Of a DNA stretch of 64,000 nt, positions 1 to 11,178 are shown in pieces. The position numbers were made by a program, and so were the translations under genes. The notes beneath the pieces were generated by a model, which saw only the letters and a list, made by a program, of their open reading frames with translations, made no database searches and had not been told where the DNA came from. The stretch covers positions 12,037,501-12,101,500 of the forward strand of contig NC_088310.1 in the NCBI RefSeq assembly GCF_910592395.1, read 5' to 3'. Every line of letters starts with the position of its first letter. Position 1 is the first letter of the stretch. The stretch is from Lineus longissimus. Taxonomy: Eukaryota > Nemertea > Pilidiophora > Heteronemertea > Lineidae.

Positions 1-135
1 AAGTGCAAGGTACGATTGAATTATCGTAGGTTATTCTTTGTGATCACACTTGACTAGAGCGAAAAACGGCTCCTCGCAAGCGTTCATATCTCCAACAACG
101 AGAGTCACTTGATGACGTATTGACTTAACGACAAT

Positions 136-755
136 AGCCCGTTCTACACGAGGACAGTTGGAACCGGCTTCGAGCCAGCTCGAGGCGGGTCAGGATAATT
201 TTTACCCTATAGAACGAAATCGGAACCTTCTCCAAGTGACCTGACCCGAGGCGCGTTAGCACTGCAGTCTCGAGTCACTTGAGGCGAGTTGGAACCACTT
301 CAAGACGCTTAATCTCTCGTGTAGTCTGGCCTCGAGTCACTTTGCGCACGGTACTAAAATCGAGTAGCGCGGTATATCATGATATAGCAGTTCATGAAAA
401 CACGCGGCAGAATCATATATATAACAGGAGTGTCAGTGTCAGTTTATAGCTTTGTTTGATTGATCTCGATTTTGTGTCTAATACATTGATTATTTACTCG
501 CAATGGCTACTCGTGGAGCAGAAGTTAGCCGAGTGTTGTACCAAAACGTACCAAAACGCAACTTTCAAACCTCCACCGAAAAAAGAGTCACATGCGCCAC
601 CAAGCGATGGGTGAGTGGTTTAAGTGGCCTGAACTGAACTTGAGTCGGCGACTTGATCCGTCTCCGTGTAGATAGCGCAAAGCCGGTTACCGGTGATCCG
701 GCTTCAAGTGGCTCGAGGTGAGGAGGGCTAAAACCGTCCTCGTGTAAAAGCAACT
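136..755. mobile_element. MITE (TACACGAGGAC family), copy A
   Basis: Non-autonomous element with imperfect inverted ends: the left reads AGCCCGTTCTACACGAGGAC and the right, in reverse, AGTTGCTTTTACACGAGGAC. Both edges are flanked by AAT (133-135 and 756-758), which I read as a 3-bp target duplication. The outer parts match, in reverse, the copy at 20278-20694. Copy A is about 200 bp longer because of a unique core (about 390-590). That core holds a short open stretch starting ATGGCTACTCGTGGAGC, possibly a relic of the autonomous parent, which I cannot identify. A 3-bp duplication suggests a PIF/Harbinger-type origin (inference). Confidence 0.7.
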
Positions 756-796
756 AATAAGTCATCGACAGGGAATCCCAAAGCGCTGGCCCAGTA

Positions 797-1020
797 CACT
801 CCAAAAATTAAATAGTAAATCATTTACCATTTGAAGTTGTTAACGATACGTTTACCAATAAGTAGTTAACATAACTATTTTCATAGTTAGAGTAACTACT
901 TGAAATCCAAACAGCATGAATACTTTTTTACCATTTCAAGTAGTAAAATCAGCCGACCAATCAGAATCACTGATTTTGTGAATTAACCACTTGAAGTAGT
1001 AAGCTTCGACCAATCAGAAT
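797..1020 (+). repeat. Left terminal and subterminal repeats of the CACTA-like element
   Basis: Begins with the CACTCC terminal inverted repeat. Short words such as GTAGTTAAC, TAACTACTTGAA and CCACTTGAAGTAGT recur on both strands. The gene inside starts its coding sequence at 1109, so this block probably also carries the promoter. Confidence 0.65.
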
Positions 1021-1108
1021 GCGCCCCCAGACAGCAGACGTCCAGCGTCGATCGCCGCCATTTTTAACCCGCTTCAAAAGCCAAACTTCGTTTTCGCTGA
1101 TCTTTGAA

Positions 1109-4100
1109 ATGGACGTCGAGGAAACGTTGGCCTCATGGGGGATGGGAGAACTGGTTAAAGTGTTCAAGGGTAAGATATAGCTTTTGTAGATATTCTTTTT
1201 TTCATGTTTCCGACAGCACAAAATACATTTTTTTGGACAATTTTGTAAAGGCCTAAGGCAAAAAAGAAAACGCGCACCATTCGAAACCTAGTTCTCTTTT
1301 TTCTTCAGTTCTCACGACGCATGCACAAAACATTTTTATCACCAGTTCGATAGGCCTGTAGGCTACTCTATTAATGAAGAATGCACTAAACTGGAAAAAG
1401 AAGAAGTTTGTAGGCGATGTGATAAGTAAAAGACAACTTAAAAAGGCCCGCGAAAGTGCGCGCCCGTCAGCGCTCTTGTGATAATACGATGCGCGCCATG
1501 AAGCAAAGTGTCGCACTCTCGATTTAAGAACAGTTTCAAACAGTTTTATTCGATTTTAGTGCTAAATTTTATATGAACATTATTGAAAATTTGTTCCGAA
1601 GTATTAGTAGAGCATTCGCGCATTACATGCATTTAATGAGATACTCGTTAGTTTGAATATTCCCGCCGAAAAAGTTGACGCAAGTGTGAAGTATTTCCGA
1701 GAGGGTGCACTCGGATCGAGCTCAAAATCGATGGCGGAAGTCGCCGGGACTGTTGACGTTTTATACTGATCTAAAATGCGATCGATTTCGACCCCATTCT
1801 GCCAAATGTTCCTTTTCCAAATACTTGCGAGCAGAAATTGTTGTCTCATTATAGCAGAGTGTCAAATTCACGCATATTGCGTGAAATGTCTTGCTGAAAA
1901 ATGCTTCGGACACAGACGCTTCATTCAGAACAGATGATGATTCATTCATTCATGATTTGCATGCACTGACCCACCACCTACAGTGTATAGGCTACATGTA
2001 CATATGTATGTAGGGCCTAGCATGCTAGGCCCTACATGCAATGTACATTATAGCCCTGTTAGTGGTGAAGCCTGGCCACCATAGGCCTAAAGGCTTTGAA
2101 ATGTCCACACTGAATTCAGTCGAAATCCACTGCCGAGACCAGAAGGCCTACTGGTCTGACTGGTCACTCGTCGTGAGACTGTTCATTCAATCTGGACGTT
2201 TTGATCTGGCATTCTGGATGGGTCAGTGTCTGAATTGTCTGCAGTCTTATTGATAGTTGTAAGTTTTGCAGTGCAGTTTGCCTGAGACATATGATCATCC
2301 AGGACCACCAGGTCCAGTCAGTGTTCAGTAGTGTAGCTTATTTAATTTTATGTATTTGGAAAGAGAAGTTCGTTCTGTGGATGCTTTCTTGGATCCTTCC
2401 TGTCCTCTACTAAATGTCTTTATGATTATCTACCAACTCTGTATTTTTAACTGGCATGAAATGGCCGGGTCGAAATTGAGTACTCTTGTAGATTACAGTG
2501 AATAACAACAGTACCTGGTACATTATCGAATTGATATATCGGATCTCAGTAGGGTCTCCCCATGATCCTTTCCTTTTGCAACACAATGCTTGCCTGCATT
2601 AACAAGAGTGGTAGGCCTAGATAGATGGAAATTCTATAATGCTTAGGGTTAGGGTTAATTCTATAATTTTGACGAAAGTAGGGAGGGGTCATAATTGGTA
2701 GTATTGATAGTATTGAAAAGTCTCACAACAGGATGTACCAAGATTAATGGCTAGCGATAGTGCGCAGCAGTGGTTGTTGAATGATTGTGGTTGATAAATC
2801 TTTTTGTTCCAAAATTTGTTTTATTGATTCTAAATTGGCTGCTAGTGCTACAATAAAATTTGCACAGGATGTTGAAAATACTCCAAAAACTGCAAACCAT
2901 TCCATTACATGTAGGCCGCTGAGAAGGGGTGGTGCTTTTGGACTACAACGTTTTTTGTGTCCATTTTGTGGGAGGTGATGGTGACCTAGGTTTTTATTCT
3001 TTTTTTTGTAGAATTGAATCCTGATCAAACCAAGAATTACTCTATGGAAGCATGTCAGTATTGACTGGCTGGCCTGTTGTCATTAATTACTAGTACTTAG
3101 TATACGTAATACCACCAGATTATGCTTAAAGTATAGCAACCTTCATTTTTGCATGATTTTCATTTCATTTAGGACTACATCTATTTTCAGATGAAGGCAT
3201 TGATGAGGAGGCATTTTGTATGTTGGACGATGAAATAATAAAGGAGCTGATTCCAAAAATTGGTACCAGAATGAAGTTTGCAAGGAAGTACCGCAATCTA
3301 CTACTATGTAATAGTCATGATAGTAGTCTTGGGGTAAGGATCTGATTTGATTATAGAAAATCATACTCGGAAAGTGTGGAATTGCTTTGAAAAGTGATTC
3401 TTTGTGTTGTAATCGTCAAGTATGGACCTACCTTTAACTTGTTTCGTTTGTTCACAGAATGTGACAGGAGGATTAAAAACATTATTTATCCACCTGCGGA
3501 TGTCGCATGCACTAACCTATGCTGGTAAGTATTTTTTGTGTGCGCAAAATGGATGCCAGAGAACATTTAGTGGTGTTTGGCCATATAAAAGACATATTGC
3601 GACGCACATTGTGAATGAGGACAGAGGTAATGGATCCCAAGATGACTGCACTGGTAATGCAAATGTTGAAGCACGTGATGACATGGTCATGGATGATGTC
3701 ATGGACGTAGATGATGAAGTGGGGACACATGAAACAGTTCCAAATGCAAATGAAACCATTCTAGAGCAACTTGACCTGTTTGCCATATCATCAAAATTTA
3801 TAAGTAGACTGAGAGCAAAGCCTAATGTTCCCGCTGCAGCTCTCCAAACTGTTCTTGAGTGCACAACAGAGATGTTCTCTGAAATTCTTGAGTCACTGCT
3901 GGAACGTACCAAGAAACTTATCCATGATCTCGGTGGTGATGAAAATAAGAATGAGGAAGTGGCGGACCTCTGCCGGGATTTTACCGACTGCTTTCATCCA
4001 TTTGCTGGATTGGAAACCAACTGGCTGCAGGTCAAGTATTTTTTAAATGCAGGCACATACATACCTCCAGTAAGCATTCCGCTAGGTACATCTTTTGACC

Positions 4101-7100
4101 CACAACCTCATAAAAAGACTGGCATTGTGCATCAGAAGCAGAAATTGGACACATTCGAGTATGTCCCCATCGCTGATACCTTGAAAGAAGTTCTGAAAGA
4201 TGACATGCTCGAAGACATTCGTGCGTACCGAACTAGGGAGCACGACGATGGTGTTATGGAGGACTTCCAAGATGGGGAGTTCTACAAGACGCATCCAGTT
4301 CTGAAGGATCCAGACTCTATAAACATTTTGCTGTATTTCGATGAAGTGGAAACAACAAACCCGCTGTCCCCCAAGGCTGGCACGCATAAACTTGGGATGT
4401 TCTACTATTCCCTGAAGGATTTACATCCAGTACTTCAGTCTTGCTTAGGAAGTAAGTTCCTTTTGGCCACTGTACTTTCAAGGCACATTAAGCATTATGG
4501 AATGGACGCAATTCTATCGCCCATTGTGCACGACCTCAAACTACTTGAGTCGGAGGGAATTTCTATCGCTACCAGTGAAGGTGAGGCCAGAATACGTGTG
4601 ATACTTGGCCAGACAACTGGCGATAACCTTGGTTTGCATAGTTTGCTTGGCTTTGTAGAGAGTTTTTCTGCAAACCATCCCTGCAGAACATGTTCCATCG
4701 CAAGGGAAGATGCCCAGTCTGCTACAACAGAAGATGTATCCCTGCTCAGGACTAAAGAAACGTATGAAGAGGACTTGCAAGTTGATGATGTTTCCTTGAC
4801 TGGTGTGAAGAGGGATTCCATTCTGAATCGGCTCAAGTCGTTCCACGTAATCGACAACTATGCATTTGATATAATGCATGACCTGTTGGAGGGTGTGTGC
4901 CTCATAGAAGTAAAATTGACTCTGCAAGCGTTGATCAACCAGGAACTGATCACACTCGATGAGTTTAACATTCGCCTTACCAGCTTCGACTACGGCCACA
5001 CAGAGTTCACGAATAAACCGTGTATTGTGACAGAGGCATCTCTTAACAGACCTCTTTCTGCAACAGGCCAGAAAGCCATTCAGTCATATTTCCTGGTGAG
5101 ATACTTCCCTATCCTCGTTGGCGACCGGGTCCCTGCAGACAACGAGAACTTACTACTGATCAAGATGCTGCTAGCCTGTATGGATGTAATTTTTGCACCA
5201 AGTGTCAGCTTGGATGAAACCGACTTCCTTGCCCGATTGATAGATGAACATCATCAGCAATTTCTTGCACTGTTCCCGGAACGACATCTTCTTCCAAAAC
5301 ACCACCACATGGTCCATTATCCATCAGCAATGAGAGCACTTGGCCCCCTTATCAACTTTTCTAGCATAAGGTTTGAGGGAAAACATGGATTTTTCAAACA
5401 AATTGCTCAGATCACGCGTAACTTCAAGAACATTCCAAAGACAATGGCCCGTCGACATCAGATGACACTGTCTGACCTGTTGCTAAACAACCAACTGCTG
5501 AAACTGAAACCAGTTGAATGTGGGAAAGGCTCGCTGGCACCATTGGCTGACTTCGCTCACTACCAACAGGTAATAGTTGAGGAAATCGGAGTTCCTCTGC
5601 AGGCTGATGTATTCTCTGCATCATTTGCAACTTCATACGGTGTGAAATATCGACCAGGGATGATGGTAGCCTTAGAGATAGATCAAGACGGAAATGTACA
5701 GTATGGAAAGATAGACTATGTTGTTGTCAGTGATGAATTGGTCTATGTCTGTGTCCAATGTTGGCAAACCTTGTGGTTCGATGACCATTTTCACGCATAT
5801 GCAATTGAATGTTCAGACCCTTCACATGTCGAATGCCTATCAGTTCGAAATCTCCTCGATTACCATCCCTTCCATGCTATCAAATCTTATGTCGATGACA
5901 ACTACCATTATATCATTCCTAGACACCGCTAAAACTGGTATGTATACAATTTTAATATGTGAAGCAGATGAGAAAGAAGTATTTTGAAAAGCACATTTCA
6001 TTCTATTTTGTAAGTACATGTTCTACACAATGCATCAACATGTACACCAGGATTAGTATTAAAGTTTTGACTACACTAGGTTTATATCTACTCACTATTA
6101 AGTATGCAGTGAAGGAACACCTGGCTTCGCAAATAATAATAAAAATCTTCTTTTTATTTTCAGAATTTAGACGTTATTAATAGCAGCAGTTCATCGGCCA
6201 TTGATAACAATGAGATTGAGATGACAGTTGGTGATGTTCTTCCTGTGTGGGATACCAGTATGATTACATGTATCAAAAACACGTCACCACCAACTGGATC
6301 ACTATCACTTTTAGATGCCCAGCCCTCTTCCTCCAAACAACGTGAGCAGGTCCCAGTACAATCAAGCAAGGTAAGTTTGAAATGTGACAAACACTTTCTA
6401 TTTAGGTAAAAAGTCTACTGGTGGAATTGCATGATAATTTAGCAGGCGAAGGAGGTGCCGTGGATTGGACATGCCTCCATTAATTTTGAAAGTTCTTGGA
6501 TAATGACTGTGGTATCTTCAAAGTAAGTTACATCACACATTAAATACCACACTGCCAAAATTTTATTTTAGTACTGGACCACTTGCTTTTTTAGCTCATA
6601 ATGCACTACATGTATTTGATGTTCCTGTGATCGCTGGATTGTAGCCGATCCTTGATTTTTGCAGAAAGGTTTCTGGTTTAGGCTTGGTAATACATGTAAT
6701 ATGTGAAGCGCTTTAAGACTGTAATATGCAGTGTAAAGTGCTAAGAACTCACCATTATTCATGTTATTATCATTATCATATCACTTCTTTTCTTCCAGTT
6801 CTCTGCTGGTTTAAAGACCTATTTCCTTCAATCCTATGAGAGTAAGAAGGTGTATGAGGAGATCACTACACTAGGCTTTGCTCCAAAAAAACTGCGGACC
6901 AAATTGGTGCAATACTCAGTTGAGTTCCTTTTCAAAAAGTCTGGAACCAAATAGTGAGTATGATTCTAAATCACAATATGATTGCTTCAACAATTCCAGG
7001 TCTATGTGTATTTCAATTTAAAAATAATTTTACAATCCCTTTAATTTCAGTGTTGATACTCAAGACAAAGTTGAGATTGCCAAGGCAATTGTAGGGATGT

Positions 7101-7135
7101 GTCCATGCCTCAAAGATCCGAGAGGCACTGGTTAT
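1109..7135 (+). CDS. SAM-domain protein with SAMD3-like C-terminal domain, spliced (5 exons, 3' end not found)
   Basis: Five exons join in phase through GT-AG introns: 1109-1169, 3173-3333, 6164-6370, 6799-6953 and 7051-7135. Exons 1-2 (74 codons) make a sterile alpha motif: MDVEETLASWGMGELVKVF, then FSDEGIDEEAF, then LIPKIGTRMKFARKY, the usual SAM end helix. Exon 3 is a Ser/Thr-rich linker. Exons 4-5 contain LRTKLVQYSVEFLF and EIAKAIVGMCPCLKDPRGTG, resembling the domain that follows SAM in SAMD3-like proteins of fish and invertebrates. SAM domains mediate protein-protein contacts, so a transposition cofactor is plausible (inference). The last exon ends at a good donor (GTAAGT, 7136) but I found no convincing next exon, so the 3' end is open or lost. 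The transposase ORF lies within intron 2. Start chosen as the first ATG; the splice phases are all consistent. Confidence 0.65.
3422..5932 (+). CDS. CACTA-like transposase with two N-terminal C2H2 zinc fingers
   Basis: Intronless ORF of 836 codons. Residues 7-29 (C7, C10, H24, H29) and 40-62 (C40, C45, H58, H62) form two C2H2 fingers, presumably binding the element ends. An acidic linker follows. The catalytic part resembles animal TNP2-like transposases: LLYFDEVETTNPLSPKAGTH (D307), then ILGQTTGDNLGLHSLLGF (D401) with a CRTC pair, then FDIMHDLLEGVC (D487, E490). Near residue 640 is a PKHHHMVHYPSAMRALGPL block ending FEGKHGFFK, as seen in DUF4218-like tails. These acidic residues are the candidate DDE triad. 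The ORF has no breaks and could still make protein. An AATAAA at 6138 may serve as its polyadenylation signal. It sits wholly inside intron 2 of the SAM-domain gene on the same strand. Low chance that it is a domesticated host gene, because the surrounding ends and duplication are intact. Confidence 0.75.
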   Translation: MDLPLTCFVCSQNVTGGLKTLFIHLRMSHALTYAGKYFLCAQNGCQRTFSGVWPYKRHIATHIVNEDRGNGSQDDCTGNANVEARDDMVMDDVMDVDDEVGTHETVPNANETILEQLDLFAISSKFISRLRAKPNVPAAALQTVLECTTEMFSEILESLLERTKKLIHDLGGDENKNEEVADLCRDFTDCFHPFAGLETNWLQVKYFLNAGTYIPPVSIPLGTSFDPQPHKKTGIVHQKQKLDTFEYVPIADTLKEVLKDDMLEDIRAYRTREHDDGVMEDFQDGEFYKTHPVLKDPDSINILLYFDEVETTNPLSPKAGTHKLGMFYYSLKDLHPVLQSCLGSKFLLATVLSRHIKHYGMDAILSPIVHDLKLLESEGISIATSEGEARIRVILGQTTGDNLGLHSLLGFVESFSANHPCRTCSIAREDAQSATTEDVSLLRTKETYEEDLQVDDVSLTGVKRDSILNRLKSFHVIDNYAFDIMHDLLEGVCLIEVKLTLQALINQELITLDEFNIRLTSFDYGHTEFTNKPCIVTEASLNRPLSATGQKAIQSYFLVRYFPILVGDRVPADNENLLLIKMLLACMDVIFAPSVSLDETDFLARLIDEHHQQFLALFPERHLLPKHHHMVHYPSAMRALGPLINFSSIRFEGKHGFFKQIAQITRNFKNIPKTMARRHQMTLSDLLLNNQLLKLKPVECGKGSLAPLADFAHYQQVIVEEIGVPLQADVFSASFATSYGVKYRPGMMVALEIDQDGNVQYGKIDYVVVSDELVYVCVQCWQTLWFDDHFHAYAIECSDPSHVECLSVRNLLDYHPFHAIKSYVDDNYHYIIPRHR

Positions 7136-7705
7136 GTAAGTTCGTTCCATGCTTTTTCTCTTTGATCTACATGTTGTTGCCCCTCAAGTCACTTTCTTCA
7201 TGTTTATTAAATTTCACCAAAATTCTGAGCTGCACGGTGGACAACAAGAGTGGCAATTTTGGTTTCCCAGACCGTTTTTGAGTCATTGTCATTGAGCAAC
7301 CCTGCGAGAAGTTCGAGTGACTTCTGACTTGACTGTTCTGTGTCACAATATTAGAACATAGAACAAAGAAAAACAGGTCCTCCAATACAAAATTATTTGG
7401 AATATTTGTCATTTGAATATTCTCTGTGAGTTTTCATACCCTTTGCAAATCTTTTTCCTGGTCATTACATAACAAAATATACAGAATTAAATTTATCATT
7501 ATTGAAAACGTATATATGTTCTTGACATAGAATATCCTGCTAACTGCATTATTGTGTGGCAATTCATTCAAGAGCTTGTGTTCGATGTAAGATCCAAGAA
7601 GGGACATGTATCGCTGAGTAAGAATGTGACCAGTTTGAGGAGCTTTTTCCTTGCCTAAGCACCCGTGGTGTCACACTAGCTGAGTAAGTTTTCTGTGGAT
7701 GTTGG

Positions 7706-8178
7706 AAGGTAGGTGATTGGTGGATATTAGTCCAAATTTATAGACCCAGGTTTTCACGTATGAGTGAGCTGGGGCAAACTGTGCAATCCAAGATAAATGT
7801 GGAAGTATAAGTGGGCTTAAAATCGACTCAAAGGTCATTGGATGTGACAAAGGGCATCCATCTTGTTTTCCACAAAACTGCCAGGTTACAGCATTAACTC
7901 TTTAGCACCATGTCAATTCCAATCCTTAACCCATGACAACAGTTCCTTCCTTTCAAAGTTAATTCAGCCAAAGTGTTAATGATGATTTAACCACGTTATT
8001 TTGTGGAAAACAAGATGGTTGCTCACTGTCCTTTCCCATGACCTTCAATTCGATTTTAATTCCAGCTGCTACTTTGCGCAAACCAGTTTTATCTTGAATT
8101 TTGCAACTTTCCCGAGCTCACTCATGCCTGAAAATCTGGGTCTACAAATTTGAAAAATACCCACCAGTCCCCTCCTAG
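7706..8178. repeat. Long imperfect inverted repeat (fold-back MITE) inside the CACTA-like element
   Basis: About 220 bp on the left pairs with about 220 bp on the right through most of its length. Examples: TAGACCCAGGTTTTCA with TGAAAATCTGGGTCTA, and CATCTTGTTTTCCACAAAA (near 7858) with TTTTGTGGAAAACAAGATGG (near 8000). No ORF. It may be an insertion into the element or part of its own structure. Confidence 0.7.
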
Positions 8179-8327
8179 TAATCAATATCCATTGGAAATT
8201 TATTCATATTTCCTCCTGGTTTTTGATTTGACCTACTTTTCAAGGTCACAGAGGTAACACAGATCAAAATTCAATAAACACTGATAGGTGGCACGTTTCA
8301 TTTCTATTTGAGCTAGAAGTTGCTAAA

Positions 8328-9087
8328 CTGCTGAAAGCCATTGAGGCCTGTTTTAGGCTTTGTATATTCTTGACATAGAATACCCTACTGACTGCGTTAT
8401 TGTGTGACAATTCATTGAGGACATTGGCATTCTCATGATTGTAACTGTGCAACCTTAATGTTGGCTCTTGGTGAAAGAACCTTTCCAACTCAGGCATTTC
8501 TTATCATTGAGGTGAACACTTTAGAATATCCGACACTGCTGAAAGCCATTGAGGCCTGTTTTAGGCTTTGTATGTTCTTGACATAGAATATCCTACTGAC
8601 TGTGTGACATTCTCATGAGTGTAACTGTGCAACCTTAATGTTGGCTTTTGGTGATAGAACCTCTCCAACTCAGGCATTTCTTATCATTGAGGTGAACGCT
8701 TTAGAATATCTGACACTGCTGATGGCCATTGAGGCCTGTTTTAGGCTTTGTATGTTCTTGACATAGAATATCCTACTGACTGCCTTATTGTGTGACATTC
8801 TCATGAGTGTAACTGTGCAGCCTTAATGTTGGCTTTTGGTGACAGAACCTCTCCAACTCAGGCATTTCTTATCATTGAGGTGAACGCTTTAGAATATCCG
8901 ACACTGCTGAAGGCCATTGAGGCCTGTTTTAGGCTTTGTATGTTCTTGACATAGAATATCCTACTGACTGCCTTATTGTGTGACATTCTCATGAGTGTAA
9001 CTGTGCAGCCTTAATGTTGGCTCTTGGTGACAGAACCTTTCCAACTCAGGCATTTCTTATCATTGAGGTGAACGCTTTAGACTATCT
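8328..9087. repeat. Tandem array, four units of about 180-208 bp
   Basis: Units start at 8328, 8536, 8716 and 8904, each with CTGCTGAAAGCCATTGAGG or a near variant. Each unit also holds TTCTTGACATAGAATATCCT and ends near CATTTCTTATCATTGAGGTG. Copies differ by small deletions. A partial earlier copy of the TTCTTGACATAGAATATCC part is at about 7521. Non-coding. Confidence 0.85.
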
Positions 9088-9810
9088 GAATTTCTGTTGT
9101 AAATACATGTAGATGTTAATCAGACTAAATCTGCTAGAGTATAAAGAGGAAGATCCTTTGATATTTGCAAAGGTCTGGGCATTTATAGTGTGAGGATACA
9201 TGTATCTTGGGATTACTGTATAGGGGCAATGTATCAAGGGGTTATTCTCCTGAAACAGTTTTACTGTTTTCAAATTGAATGAATGTGAGTAATGAATTGT
9301 TAACTTAATTGATAGATTTCTGCTTAGATGCAATTTGAATGTCATGAATTGAAAACTATAGTTAATGATAAATTTATGTTGCAAATACATGTAGATGTAA
9401 TCAGACTAAATCTGCTGATTTCTACTTTAGATTCAATTTGAATGTATGAATTGAAAACTATAGTTAGTGATAAATTTCTGTTGTAAATACATGTAGATGT
9501 AATCAGACTAAATCTGCTAGAGTATAAAGAGGAAGATCCTATGATATTTGCAAAGGTCTGGCCATTTATAGTGTGAGGATATCTTGGGATTACTGTATAG
9601 GGGGCAATGTATCAAGGGGTTATTGTCCTGAAAACGTTTTACTGCTTTCAAATTGAATGAATGTGAAATGAATTGTTAACTTAATTGTCATTGATAGATT
9701 TCTACTTTAAATGCCAGTGACAAATTTGAATGTAATGAGTTGAAAACTATAGTTAATGATAAATTTCTGTTGTAAATACATGTAGATGTAATCAGACTAA
9801 ATGCGTTTAG
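9088..9810. repeat. Direct repeats (about 385-bp unit with a 30-bp sub-repeat)
   Basis: The word AAATACATGTAGATGTAATC followed by AGACTAAAT occurs near 9103, 9384, 9486 and 9776. The longer block beginning AGAGTATAAAGAGGAAGATC appears at about 9135 and again at about 9518. AT-rich, no ORF. Confidence 0.75.
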
Positions 9811-10070
9811 TGTTTGTTTTTCATTAAAAGGTAATTCTTTTAGTGACAACATGGTTGTGTACCCTAGCTTAAAGAGGATAACGCCGTACAATAAGTCTTG
9901 ATCTCTTTGAGAATTAGTTGTAGGACGCTATCTCCTGTAAGAACTACAACCCAATGATGGGATCTGTGACCCTGGCAATATGTAGCAAATGCACTTTCAA
10001 AAGGCTCTTTGGACATTAGTTCTATCACTTATTGTTCTCACACTGTCCAAAATACTGGTTATTTTGGACC

Positions 10071-10180
10071 CCTCATAATGAGGAAATCCGGGCCTCCTTG
10101 CTGCCGATCTCAAGTAGACGAACAGGTGTCGGCTTGAGAGAAACAGTAGCAGTTACAGCCCGGATTTCCTCATTATGACC
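10071..10180. repeat. Stem-loop near the right end of the CACTA-like element
   Basis: CATAATGAGGAAATCCGGGC at about 10074 pairs with GCCCGGATTTCCTCATTATG at about 10158, with a loop of roughly 65 bases. Possibly a small insertion of its own. Confidence 0.6.
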
Positions 10181-10229
10181 CTAACTAGCCCATCCGCCAA
10201 AAAGGGAGCCACAAGTACATAATAGTTAA

Positions 10230-10438
10230 TGTGGATGGATAAAGTAGTAAGGATCACTATCAAAATGGTTAAAATTGAAACTATAAAATGGTTAAAAATC
10301 AACTACTTATGGTAGTTATTTTATTAACTATTTTGAAATAGTTAAACTAACCACTTATCAGTCGGTGCAATACTAAGCCCCAAAGTAGTTACCATTTAAC
10401 TATTAATAGTTAGTTTTCACCATTTAATTTTTGGAGTG
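10230..10438 (-). repeat. Right terminal and subterminal repeats of the CACTA-like element
   Basis: Dense in ATGGTTAAAA, AACTACTTATGG, AGTTATTTTATTAACTAT and CCATTTAACTAT words, ending TTAATTTTTGGAGTG, the inverse of the left end. TA follows at 10439-10440. Confidence 0.65.
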
Positions 10439-10464
10439 TAGCGTCACGCAAGAATGGACTTAGA

Positions 10465-11178
10465 GGTCTCGTTATGGAGTTTTTCCCGAATGTTCGCGAT
10501 GATGAAGTGCCCGTAATAACAGGACGTGACATCTATTTTAAAGTGCGTTTTAAATGTGATTGCATGAGGACAACTCATTTGTGTCGTATATCACCGGAAA
10601 CGCCTGATTCTCCTCTTTCTGCAGGATGTTGAATCCGGCGTTTTATTTCTTTAAATAACACATAAGCGTCGCATTGGCTCTAGCTCTGTTCACTATCCCA
10701 AATGGCAATATTGCCAATTGGGCCGGACAATCACCGAAAAGCGCAACAATTATACATTTCTTCCTGGATAATTCTTACAGTGACCATTCTCCCGTGAAAG
10801 TAAGATGCTTATGCTACACAAAAATTAAAAAAAATCGAGGGTCAACCATTGAGCTTTTGAGATATATTGAATTTTGCACAAATCAGCGAAAAACGCACCA
10901 ACTGGCACTGGACGGCATTTAAAGACAGGCCTGACGCACATCCCATGTTCAATGTACACATACGACGGCAACAGCATTAAAATGCGTAGTTTTTTGTTAT
11001 CAGCATATTGAGCGGCGCTTGAGGTTTCGGAAACTCCCAATAACATGCATTTGCCAAAACAATTGCTAAATCAACACTGGTATACACCAGAGTCTTTCAA
11101 ATATTTGAAAGACTCTGCATACACTGAGGACCAAAATAACCATTTTTTATGAATACATTGAAACTCCCTTATGAGACC
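10465..11178. mobile_element. MITE (GGTCTCGTTA family), copy 1
   Basis: Starts GGTCTCGTTATGGAGTTTTT and ends AAACTCCCTTATGAGACC, imperfect inverted ends. It is matched in reverse along nearly its whole length by 11673-12199, for example TTGCCAATTGGGCCGGACAATC against GATTGTCCGGCCCAATTGGC-type text. A perfect 28-bp palindrome (11089-11116) interrupts it, absent from the other copy. It begins 25 bp beyond the right end of the CACTA-like element. Confidence 0.65.

Larger units (their letters stand above)
797..10438 (+). mobile_element. CACTA-like (CMC superfamily) DNA transposon, apparently complete
   Basis: The left end reads CACTCCAAAAATTAAAT and the right end is its exact reverse complement for 17 bp; similarity continues with two mismatches to about 23 bp. 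TA flanks both ends (795-796 and 10439-10440), consistent with a 2-bp target duplication. About 200 bp at each end is rich in short subterminal words (AAGTAGTTAAC, AACTACTT, ACCATTT), as expected for binding sites of CACTA-type proteins. Inside are a TNP2-like transposase with C2H2 fingers (3422-5932) and a spliced SAM-domain gene (1109 to at least 7135). The right third is non-coding and full of tandem and inverted repeats. CAC termini, subterminal repeats and the transposase type agree on the CACTA/Mirage group. The exact clade is not resolved. Confidence 0.8.

Noticed and set aside
3334-3421. Splicing of SAM exon 2 directly onto the transposase ORF to make a fusion protein
   Set aside because: The phases disagree: joining at the AAG before the ATG at 3422 gives a stop after about 35 codons.
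7521-7590. Sixth, terminal exon of the SAM gene after an ACATAG acceptor
   Set aside because: The same text is part of the downstream tandem repeat unit and encodes only about 20 unremarkable residues before a stop.
8328-9087. CRISPR-like interpretation of the spaced repeats
   Set aside because: Whole units of about 185 bp are repeated with no unique spacers, and the DNA is eukaryotic.
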